From assembly GCA_964057225.1 (NCBI GenBank), contig OZ059900.1, positions 9,000,501 to 9,064,500 on the forward strand: a stretch of DNA of 64,000 nucleotides, in the 5' to 3' direction. Within the stretch, counting starts at the first letter, position 1. Every line of letters begins with the position of its first letter. Below are positions 52,390-64,000 of the stretch, in pieces. The translations under genes and the position numbers were made by a program. This stretch comes from Auanema rhodensis. Its lineage: Eukaryota; Nematoda; Chromadorea; Rhabditida; Rhabditidae. The notes beneath the pieces are model-generated. The model was not told the origin of the DNA. It saw only the letters and a list, made by a program, of their open reading frames with translations, and made no database searches.

Positions 52390-55300
52390 ACTCTATAAGA
52401 TTCCTTCTCTTTAATCATCTTCATTATTGAATTGAATTGTTTCGAAAATTTTTATTTCTCTTGAAATTTCAATCGATATCATCTCTTCCCTATACATGTT
52501 GTTTTGAAAATCAATATGGAATTATCTATAGTTTTGACTGTTACTTGTAATTCTCTATAGATCTCTCTTTCTGTTTAATCATTTTCAGTATTGAATTGAA
52601 TTGTTTCGAAAATTTTTATTTCTCTTGAAATTTCAATCGATATCATCTTTTACCTATACCTGTTGTTTTGAAAATCAATATGGAATTGTCTATAGTTTTT
52701 ACTTTTACTTGTGATTCTCTATAGATATTTTCTTCTCTTTAATCATCTTAAGTATTGAATTGAATTGTTTCGAAAATTTTTATTTCTCTTGAAATTTCAA
52801 TCGATATCATCTTTTACCTATACATGTTGTTTTGAAAATCAATATGGAATTGTCTATAGTTTTTACTTTTACTTGTGATTCTCTATAGATATTTTCTTCT
52901 CTTTAATCATCTTAAGTATTGAATTGAATTGTTTCGAAAATTTTTATTTCTCTTGAAATTTCAATCGATATCATCTTTTACCTATACATGTTGTTTTGAA
53001 AATCAATATGGAATTGTCTATAGTTTTTACTTTTACTTGTGATTCTCTATAGATATTTTCTTCTTTTTAATCATCTTAAGTATTGAATTGAATTGTTTAG
53101 AAAATTTTTATTTCTCTTGAAATTTCAATCGATATCATCTTTTACCTATACATGTTGTTTTGAAAATCAATATGGAATTGTCTATAGTTTTTACTTTTAC
53201 TTGTGATTCTCTATAGATATTTTCTTCTCTTTAATCATCTTCATTATTGAATTGAATTGTTTCGAAAATTTTTATTTCTCTTGAAATTTCAATCGATATC
53301 ATCTTTTACCTATACATGTTGTTTTGAAAATCAATATGGAATTGTCTATAGTTTTTACTTTTACTTGTGATTCTCTATAGATATTTTCTTCTCTTTAATC
53401 ATCTTAAGTATTGAATTGAATTGTTTCGAAAATTTTTATTTCTCTTGAAATTTCAATCGATATCATCTTTTACCTATACATGTTGTTTTGAAAATCAATA
53501 TGGAATTGTCTATAGTTTTTACTTTTACTTGTGATTCTCTATAGATATTTTCTTCTTTTTAATCATCTTAAGTATTGAATTGAATTGTTTAGAAAATTTT
53601 TATTTCTCTTGAAATTTCAATCGATATCATCTTTTACCTATACATGTTGTTTTGAAAATCAATATGGAATTGTCTATAGTTTTTACTTTTACTTGTGATT
53701 CTCTATAGATATTTTCTTCTCTTTAATCATCTTCATTATTGAATTGAATTGTTTCGAAAATTTTTATTTCTCTTGAAATTTCAATCGATATCATCTTTTA
53801 CCTATACATGTTGTTTTGAAAATCAATATGGAATTGTCTATAGTTTTTACTTTTACTTGTGATTCTCTATAGATATTTTCTTCTCTTTAATCATCTTAAG
53901 TATTGAATTGAATTGTTTCGAAAATTTTTATTTCTCTTGAAATTTCAATCGATATCATCTTTTACCTATACATGTTGTTTTGAAAATCAATATGGAATTG
54001 TCTATAGTTTTTACTTTTACTTGTGATTCTCTATAGATATTTTCTTCTCTTTAATCATCTTAAGTATTGAATTGAATTGTTTCGAAAATTTTTATTTCTC
54101 TTGAAATTTCAATCGATATCATCTTTTACCTATACATGTTGTTTTGAAAATCAATATGGAATTGTCTATAGTTTTTACTTTTACTTGTGATTCTCTATAG
54201 ATATTTTCTTCTTTTTAATCATCTTAAGTATTGAATTGAATTGTTTAGAAAATTTTTATTTCTCTTGAAATTTCAATCGATATCATCTTTTACCTATACA
54301 TGTTGTTTTGAAAATCAATATGGAATTGTCTATAGTTTTTACTTTTACTTGTGATTCTCTATAGATATTTTCTTCTCTTTAATCATCTTCATTATTGAAT
54401 TGAATTGTTTCGAAAATTTTTATTTCTCTTGAAATTTCAATCGATATCATCTTTTACCTATACATGTTGTTTTGAAAATCAATATGGAATTGTCTATAGT
54501 TTTTACTTTTACTTGTGATTCTCTATAGATATTTTCTTCTCTTTAATCATCTTAAGTATTGAATTGAATTGTTTCGAAAATTTTTATTTCTCTTGAAATT
54601 TCAATCGATATCATCTTTTACCTATACATGTTGTTTTGAAAATCAATATGGAATTGTCTATAGTTTTTACTTTTACTTGTGATTCTCTATAGATATTTTC
54701 TTCTTTTTAATCATCTTAAGTATTGAATTGAATTGTTTAGAAAATTTTTATTTCTCTTGAAATTTCAATCGATATCATCTTTTACCTATACATGTTGTTT
54801 TGAAAATCAATATGGAATTGTCTATAGTTTTTACTTTTACTTGTGATTCTCTATAGATATTTTCTTCTCTTTAATCATCTTCATTATTGAATTGAATTGT
54901 TTCGAAAATTTTTATTTCTCTTGAAATTTCAATCGATATCATCTTTTACCTATACATGTTGTTTTGAAAATCAATATGGAATTGTCTATAGTTTTTACTT
55001 TTACTTGTGATTCTCTATAGATATTTTCTTCTCTTTAATCATCTTAAGTATTGAATTGAATTGTTTCGAAAATTTTTATTTCTCTTGAAATTTCAATCGA
55101 TATCATCTTTTACCTATACATGTTGTTTTGAAAATCAATATGGAATTGTCTATAGTTTTTACTTTTACTTGTGATTCTCTATAGATATTTTCTTCTCTTT
55201 AATCATCTTAAGTATTGAATTGAATTGTTTCGAAAATTTTTATTTCTCTTGAAATTTCAATCGATATCATCTTTTACCTATACATGTTGTTTTGAAAATC

Positions 55301-58300
55301 AATATGGAATTGTCTATAGTTTTTACTTTTACTTGTGATTCTCTATAGATATTTTCTTCTCTTTAATCATCTTAAGTATTGAATTGAATTGTTTCGAAAA
55401 TTTTTATTTCTCTTGAAATTTCAATCGATATCATCTTTTACCTATACATGTTGTTTTGAAAATCAATATGGAATTGTCTATAGTTTTTACTTTTACTTGT
55501 GATTCTCTATAGATATTTTCTTCTTTTTAATCATCTTAAGTATTGAATTGAATTGTTTAGAAAATTTTTATTTCTCTTGAAATTTCAATCGATATCATCT
55601 TTTACCTATACATGTTGTTTTGAAAATCAATATGGAATTGTCTATAGTTTTTACTTTTACTTGTGATTCTCTATAGATATTTTCTTCTCTTTAATCATCT
55701 TCATTATTGAATTGAATTGTTTCGAAAATTTTTATTTCTCTTGAAATTTCAATCGATATCATCTTTTACCTATACATGTTGTTTTGAAAATCAATATGGA
55801 ATTGTCTATAGTTTTTACTTTTACTTGTGATTCTCTATAGATATTTTCTTCTCTTTAATCATCTTAAGTATTGAATTGAATTGTTTCGAAAATTTTTATT
55901 TCTCTTGAAATTTCAATCGATATCATCTTTTACCTATACATGTTGTTTTGAAAATCAATATGGAATTGTCTATAGTTTTTACTTTTACTTGTGATTCTCT
56001 ATAGATATTTTCTTCTCTTTAATCATCTTAAGTATTGAATTGAATTGTTTCGAAAATTTTTATTTCTCTTGAAATTTCAATCGATATCATCTTTTACCTA
56101 TACCTGTTGTTTTGAAAATCAATATGGAATTGTCTATAGTTTTTACTTTTACTTGTGATTCTCTATAGATATTTTCTTCTCTTTAATCATCTTAAGTATT
56201 GAATTGAATTGTTTCGAAAATTTTTATTTCTCTTGAAATTTCAATCGATATCATCTTTTACCTATACATGTTGTTTTGAAAATCAATATGGAATTGTCTA
56301 TAGTTTTTACTTTTACTTGTGATTCTCTATAGATATTTTCTTCTCTTTAATCATCTTAAGTATTGAATTGAATTGTTTCGAAAATTTTTATTTCTCTTGA
56401 AATTTCAATCGATATCATCTTTTACCTATACATGTTGTTTTGAAAATCAATATGGAATTGTCTATAGTTTTTACTTTTACTTGTGATTCTCTATAGATAT
56501 TTTCTTCTCTTTAATCATCTTAAGTATTGAATTGAATTGTTTCGAAAATTTTTATTTCTCTTGAAATTTCAATCGATATCATCTTTTACCTATACATGTT
56601 GTTTTGAAAATCAATATGGAATTGTCTATAGTTTTTACTTTTACTTGTGATTCTCTATAGATATTTTCTTCTCTTTAATCATCTTAAGTATTGAATTGAA
56701 TTGTTTCGAAAATTTTTATTTCTCTTGAAATTTCAATCGATATCATCTTTTACCTATACATGTTGTTTTGAAAATCAATATGGAATTGTCTATAGTTTTT
56801 ACTTTTACTTGTGATTCTCTATAGATATTTTCTTCTCTTTAATCATCTTCATTATTGAATTGAATTGTTTCGAAAATTTTTATTTCTCTTGAAATTTCAA
56901 TCGATATCATCTTTTACCTATACATGTTGTTTTGAAAATCAATATGGAATTGTCTATAGTTTTTACTTTTACTTGTGATTCTCTATAGATATTTTCTTCT
57001 TTTTAATCATTTTCAGTATTGAATTGAATTGTTTCGAAAATTTTTATTTCTCTTGAAATTTCAATCGATATCATCTTTTACCTATACATGTTGTTTTGAT
57101 AATCAATATGGAATTGTCTATAGTTTTTACTTTTACTTGTGATTCTATATAGATCTCTCTTTCTGTTTAATCATTTTCAGTATTGAATTGAATTGTTTCG
57201 AAAATTTTTATTTCTCTTGAAATTTCAATCGATATCATCTCTTCCCTATACATGTTGTTTTGATAATCAATATGGAATTGTCTATAGTTTTGACTGTTAC
57301 TTGTGATTCTATATAGATCTCTCTTTCTGTTTAATCATTTTCAGTATTGAATTGAATTGTTTCGAAAATTTTTATTTCTCTTGAAATTTCAATCGATATC
57401 ATCTTTTACCTATACATGTTGTTTTGAAAATCAATATGGAATTGTCTATAGTTTTGACTGTTACTTGTGATTCTATATAGATCTCTCTTTCTGTTTAATC
57501 ATTTTCAGTATTGAATTGAATTGTTTCGAAAATTTTTATTTCTCTTGAAATTTCAATCGATATCATCTTTTACCTATACATGTTGTTTTGAAAATCAATA
57601 TGGAATTGTCTATAGTTTTGACTGTTACTTGTGATTCTATATAGATCTCTCTTTCTGTTTAATCATTTTCAGTATTGAATTGAATTGTTTCGAAAATTTT
57701 TATTTCTCTTGAAATTTCAATCGATATCATCTTTTACCTATACATGTTGTTTTGAAAATCAATATGGAATTGTCTATAGTTTTTACTTTTACTTGTGATT
57801 CTCTATAGATATTTTCTTCTCTTTAATCATCTTCATTATTGAATTAAATTGTTTCGAAAATTTTTATTTCTCTTGAAATTTCAATCGATATCATCTCTTC
57901 CCTATACATGTTGTTTTGATAATCAATATGGAATTGTCTATAGTTTTTACTTTTACTTGTGATTCTATATAGATCTCTCTTTCTGTTTAATCATTTTCAG
58001 TATTGAATTGAATTGTTTCGAAAATTTTTATTTCTCTTGAAATTTCAATCGATATCATCTCTTCCCTATACATGTTGTTTTGATAATCAATATGGAATTG
58101 TCTATAGTTTTGACTGTTACTTGTGATTCTATATAGATCTCTCTTTCTGTTTAATCATTTTCAGTATTGAATTGAATTGTTTCGAAAATTTTTATTTCTC
58201 TTGAAATTTCAATCGATATCATCTTTTACCTATACATGTTGTTTTGAAAATCAATATGGAATTGTCTATAGTTTTTACTTTTACTTGTGATTCTCTATAG

Positions 58301-61300
58301 ATATTTTCTTCTCTTTAATCATCTTCATTATTGAATTAAATTGTTTCGAAAATTTTTATTTCTCTTGAAATTTCAATCGATATCATCTTTTACCTATACA
58401 TGTTGTTTTGAAAATCAATATGGAATTGTCTATAGTTTTTACTTTTACTTGTGATTCTCTATAGATATTTTCTTCTCTTTAATCATCTTCATTATTGAAT
58501 TAAATTGTTTCGAAAATTTTTATTTCTCTTGAAATTTCAATCGATATCATCTCTTCCCTATACATGTTGTTTTGAAAATCAATATGGAATTGTCTATAGT
58601 TTTGACTGTTACTTGTGATTCTATATAGATCTCTCTTTCTGTTTAATCATTTTCAGTATTGAATTGAATTGTTTCGAAAATTTTTATTTCTCTTGAAATT
58701 TCAATCGATATCATCTTTTACCTATACATGTTGTTTTGAAAATCAATATGGAATTGTCTATAGTTTTTACTTTTACTTGTGATTCTCTATAGATATTTTC
58801 TTCTCTTTAATCATCTTCATTATTGAATTAAATTGTTTCGAAAATTTTTATTTCTCTTGAAATTTCAATCGATATCATCTTTTACCTATACATGTTGTTT
58901 TGAAAATCAATATGGAATTGTCTATAGTTTTTACTTTTACTTGTGATTCTATATAGATCTCTCTTTCTGTTTAATCATTTTAAGTATTGAATTGAATTGT
59001 TTCGAAAATTTTTATTTCTCTTGAAATTTCAATCGATATCATCTTTTACCTATACATGTTGTTTTGAAAATCAATATGGAATTGTCTGTAGTTTTGACTG
59101 TTACTTGTGATTCTATATAGATATTTTCTTCTCTTTAATCATCTTAAGTATTGAATTGAATTGTTTCGAAAATTTTTATTTCTCTTGAAATTTCAATCGA
59201 TATCATCTTTTACCTATACATGTTGTTTTGAAAATCAATATGGAATTGTCTATAGTTTTTACTTTTACTTGTGATTCTCTATAGATATTTTCTTCTCTTT
59301 AATCATCTTCATTATTGAATTAAATTGTTTCGAAAATTTTTATTTCTCTTGAAATTTCAATCGATATCATCTCTTCCCTATACATGTTGTTTTGAAAATC
59401 AATATGGAATTGTCTATAGTTTTGACTTTTACTTGTGATTCTATATAGATCTCTCTTTCTGTTTAATCATTTTAAGTATTGAATTGAATTGTTTCGAAAA
59501 TTTTTATTTCTCTTGAAATTTCAATCGATATCATCTTTTACCTATACATGTTGTTTTGAAAATCAATATGGAATTGTCTATAGTTTTTACTTTTACTTGT
59601 GATTCTCTATAGATATTTTCTTCTCTTTAATCATCTTCATTATTGAATTAAATTGTTTCGAAAATTTTTATTTCTCTTGAAATTTCAATCGATATCATCT
59701 TTTACCTATACATGTTGTTTTGAAAATCAATATGGAATTGTCTATAGTTTTTACTTTTACTTGTGATTCTCTATAGATATTTTCTTCTCTTTAATCATCT
59801 TCATTATTGAATTAAATTGTTTCGAAAATTTTTATTTCTCTTGAAATTTCAATCGATATCATCTTTTACCTATACATGTTGTTTTGAAAATCAATATGGA
59901 ATTGTCTATAGTTTTTACTTTTACTTGTGATTCTCTATAGATATTTTCTTCTCTTTAATCATCTTCATTATTGAATTAAATTGTTTCGAAAATTTTTATT
60001 TCTCTTGAAATTTCAATCGATATCATCTTTTACCTATACATGTTGTTTTGAAAATCAATATGGAATTGTCTATAGTTTTGACTTTTACTTGTGATTCTAT
60101 ATAGATCTCTCTTTCTGTTTAATCATTTTAAGTATTGAATTGAATTGTTTCGAAAATTTTTATTTCTCTTGAAATTTCAATCGATATCATCTTTTACCTA
60201 TACATGTTGTTTTGAAAATCAATATGGAATTGTCTATAGTTTTTACTTTTACTTGTGATTCTCTATAGATATTTTCTTCTCTTTAATCATCTTCATTATT
60301 GAATTAAATTGTTTCGAAAATTTTTATTTCTCTTGAAATTTCAATCGATATCATCTCTTCCCTATACATGTTGTTTTGAAAATCAATATGGAATTGTCTA
60401 TAGTTTTGACTGTTACTTGTGATTCTATATAGATCTCTCTTTCTGTTTAATCATTTTCAGTATTGAATTGAATTGTTTCGAAAATTTTTATTTCTCTTGA
60501 AATTTCAATCGATATCATCTTTTACCTATACCTATATTTTCAGTATTGAATTGAATTGTTTCGAAAATTTTTATTTCTCTTGAAATTTCAATCGATATCA
60601 TCTCTTCCCTATACATGTTGTTTTGAAAATCAATATGGAATTGTCTATAGTTTTTACTTTTACTTGTTATTCTATATAGATATTTTCTTCTCTTTAATCA
60701 TCTTAAGTATTGAATTGAATTGTTTCGAAAATTTTTATTTCTCTTGAAATTTCAATCGATATCATCTTTTACCTATACATGTTGTTTTGAAAATCAATAT
60801 GGAATTGTCTATAGTTTTTACTTTTACTTGTTATTCTATATAGATATTTTCTTCTCTTTAATCATCTTAAGTATTGAATTGAATTGTTTCGAAAATTTTT
60901 ATTTCTCTTGAAATTTCAATCGATATCATCTCTTCCCTATACATGTTGTTTTGATAATCAATATGGAATTGTCTATAGTTTTTACTTTTACTTGTTATTC
61001 TATATAGATATTTTCTTCTCTTTAATCATCTTAAGTATTGAATTGAATTGTTTCGAAAATTTTTATTTCTCTTGAAATTTCAATCGATATCATCTTTTAC
61101 CTATACATGTTGTTTTGAAAATCAATATGGAATTGTCTATAGTTTTTACTTTTACTTGTTATTCTATATAGATATTTTCTTCTCTTTAATCATCTTAAGT
61201 ATTGAATTGAATTGTTTCGAAAATTTTTATTTCTCTTGAAATTTCAATCGATATCATCTCTTCCCTATACATGTTGTTTTGAAAATCAATATGGAATTGT

Positions 61301-64000
61301 CTATAGTTTTTACTTTTACTTGTTATTCTATATAGATATTTTCTTCTCTTTAATCATCTTAAGTATTGAATTGAATTGTTTCGAAAATTTTTATTTCTCT
61401 TGAAATTTCAATCGATATCATCTCTTCCCTATACATGTTGTTTTGATAATCAATATGGAATTGTCTATAGTTTTTACTTTTACTTGTTATTCTATATAGA
61501 TATTTTCTTCTCTTTAATCATCTTAAGTATTGAATTGAATTGTTTCGAAAATTTTTATTTCTCTTGAAATTTCAATCGATATCATCTTTTACCTATACAT
61601 GTTGTTTTGAAAATCAATATGGAATTGTCTATAGTTTTTACTTTTACTTGTTATTCTATATAGATATTTTCTTCTCTTTAATCATCTTAAGTATTGAATT
61701 GAATTGTTTCGAAAATTTTTATTTCTCTTGAAATTTCAATCGATATCATCTTTTACCTATACATGTTGTTTTGAAAATCAATATGGAATTGTCTATAGTT
61801 TTTACTTTTACTTGTTATTCTATATAGATATTTTCTTCTCTTTAATCATCTTAAGTATTGAATTGAATTGTTTCGAAAATTTTTATTTCTCTTGAAATTT
61901 CAATCGATATCATCTCTTCCCTATACATGTTGTTTTGATAATCAATATGGAATTGTCTATAGTTTTTACTTTTACTTGTTATTCTATATAGATATTTTCT
62001 TCTCTTTAATCATCTTAAGTATTGAATTGAATTGTTTCGAAAATTTTTATTTCTCTTGAAATTTCAATCGATATCATCTTTTACCTATACATGTTGTTTT
62101 GAAAATCAATATGGAATTGTCTATAGTTTTTACTTTTACTTGTGATTCTATACAGATCTCTCTTTCTGTTTAATCATTTTCAGTATTGAATTGAATTGTT
62201 TCGAAAATTTTTATTTCTCTTGAAATTTCAATCGATATCATCTTTTACCTATACATGTTGTTTTGAAAATCAATATGGAATTGTCTATAGTTTTTACTTT
62301 TACTTGTGATTCTCTATAGATATTTTCTTCTCTTTAATCATCTTAAGTATTGAATTGAATTGTTTCGAAAATTTTTATTTCTCTTGAAATTTCAATCGAT
62401 ATCATCTTTTACCTATACATGTTGTTTTGAAAATCAATATGGAATTGTCTATAGTTTTTACTTTTACTTGTGATTCTATATAGATCTCTCTTTCTGTTTA
62501 ATCATTTTCAGTATTGAATTGAATTGTTTCGAAAATTTTTATTTCTCTTGAAATTTCAATCGATATCATCTTTTACCTATACATGTTGTTTTGAAAATCA
62601 ATATGGAATTGTCTATAGTTTTTACTTTTACTTGTGATTCTCTATAGATATTTTCTTCTCTTTAATCATCTTAAGTATTGAATTGAATTGTTTCGAAAAT
62701 TTTTATTTCTCTTGAAATTTCAATCGATATCATCTTTTACCTATACATGTTGTTTTGAAAATCAATATGGAATTGTCTATAGTTTTTACTTTTACTTGTG
62801 ATTCTATATAGATCTCTCTTTCTGTTTAATCATCTTCATTATTGAATTAAATTGTTTCGAAAATTTTTATTTCTCTTGAAATTTCAATCGATATCATCTC
62901 TTCCCTATACATGTTGTTTTGAAAATCAATATGGAATTGTCTATAGTTTTGACTGTTACTTGTGATTCTATATAGATATTTTCTTCTCTTTAATCATCTT
63001 AAGTATTGAATTGAATTGTTTCGAAAATTTTTATTTCTCTTGAAATTTCAATCGATATCATCTCTTCCCTATACATGTTGTTTTGAAAATCAATATGGAA
63101 TTGTCTATAGTTTTGACTGTTACTTGTGATTCTATATAGATATTTTCTTCTCTTTAATCATCTTAAGTATTGAATTGAATTGTTTCGAAAATTTTTATTT
63201 CTCTTGAAATTTCAATCGATATCATCTCTTCCCTATACATGTTGTTTTGAAAATCAATATGGAATTGTCTATAGTTTTTACTTTTACTTGTGATTCTATA
63301 TAGATCTCTCTTTCTGTTTAATCATTTTCAGTATTGAATTGAATTGTTTCGAAAATTTTTATTTCTCTTGAAATTTCAATCGATATCATCTTTTACCTAT
63401 ACATGTTGTTTTGATAATCATTATGGAATTGTCTATAGTTTTTACTTTTACTTGTGATTCTATATAGATCTCTCTTTCTGTTTAATCATTTTCAGTATTT
63501 AATTGAATTGTTTCGAAAATTTTTATTTCTCTTGAAATTTCAATCGATATCATCTCTTCCCTATACATGTTGTTTTGATAATCAATATGGAATTGTCTAT
63601 AGTTTTTACTTTTACTTGTGATTCTATATAGATCTCTCTTTCTGTTTAATCATTTTCAGTATTGAATTGAATTGTTTCGAAAATTTTTATTTCTCTTGAA
63701 ATTTCAATCGATATCATCTTTTACCTATACATGTTGTTTTGATAATCATTATGGAATTGTCTATAGTTTTTACTGTTACTTGTGATTCTATATAGATCTC
63801 TCTTTCTGTTTAATCATTTTCAGTATTGAATTGAATTGTTTCGAAAATTTTTATTTCTCTTGAAATTTCAATCGATATCATCTTTTACCTATACATGTTG
63901 TTTTGATAATCAATATGGAATTGTCTATAGTTTTTACTGTTACTTGTGATTCTATATAGATCTCTCTTTCTGTTTAATCATTTTCAGTATTGAATTGAAT
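52390..64000. repeat. 164-bp AT-rich tandem satellite, about 70 copies, truncated by the window edge
   Basis: From about 52390 to the last base the sequence is a head-to-tail array with a 164-bp period; the CTTAAG marker recurs at 52747 and 52911, for example. The unit core includes TTTCAATCGATATCATCT and TGTTGTTTTGAAAATCAATA. Copies differ at few diagnostic sites: CTTAAG, CTTCATT or TTTTCAG before TATTGAATT; TTTCGAAAA or TTTAGAAAA; TTTTACTTTT or TTTGACTGTT; and TGTGATTC or TGTTATTC. Variants occur in blocks, showing amplification of multi-unit segments. The first copy has small indels at the left edge and one 83-bp half copy occurs near 60458-60540. The unit length is near nucleosome spacing. 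Open frames of 63 codons inside are by-products of the repeat. Confidence 0.98.

Noticed and set aside
60556-62059. Nine near-identical 63-codon open frames in the satellite
   Set aside because: They recur every 164 bases and overlap in different frames. They arise because one satellite variant lacks a stop codon. There is no splice or start context.
52390-64000. CRISPR-like array
   Set aside because: There are no unique spacers between direct repeats. The whole 164-bp unit is repeated, and the host is a eukaryote.

Overview
The window looks like nuclear DNA of a parasitic-type nematode. It is strongly AT-rich. Genes are cut into many small exons by short introns with GT...TTTTCAG or TTTAG ends. 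Several start codons follow a polypyrimidine-AG site by a few bases, as expected for spliced-leader trans-splicing. The identifiable proteins are nematode types: a MEC-4 degenerin, a SYG-2/nephrin adhesion protein, an ILC-17-like cytokine and cysteine dioxygenase. AT content and layout suit a filarial or related spirurid worm, but the species cannot be fixed from sequence alone.

Layout, left to right. 1-1231 (+): C-terminal part of an unconventional-myosin-tail-like protein. 5750-7524 (+): complete cysteine dioxygenase, 194 codons. 13121-17210 (+): IL-17-family secreted protein with a 3-kb intron. 19062-19986 (+): small RhoGAP-like protein without the arginine finger. 20650-21899 (-): F-box-like protein. 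23498-27357 (-): complete 19-exon mec-4, 762 aa. 28046-28643 (+): armadillo-like fragment, head to head with mec-4. 29050-30444 (-): unrecognised N-glycosylated membrane protein. 30827-34652 (-): 1,074-aa secreted mucin-like protein with five 70-aa tandem repeats. 38565-46187 (-): 27-exon syg-2/nephrin orthologue, about 1,266 aa, with a one-base break at one splice junction. 52390-64000: about 70 copies of a 164-bp AT-rich satellite that runs off the right edge.

Exon models were built by hand and checked by reading frame across every junction. All splice phases fit except one junction in syg-2 and one non-GT donor in the armadillo-like gene.

The genes do not form one pathway. mec-4 (touch transduction) and syg-2 (synaptic partner recognition) are neuronal, and the IL-17 homologue modulates neurons in C. 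elegans. cdo-1 is cysteine catabolism. The recognised orthologues all lie on the C. elegans X chromosome as I recall, so the window probably samples the conserved nematode X element. No bacterial operon, CRISPR array, prophage or transposon with coding capacity was seen. The most unusual content is the satellite with its block structure, the mucin-like repeat protein, the unknown membrane protein beside it, and some GC-richer hairpin-bearing islands between genes.
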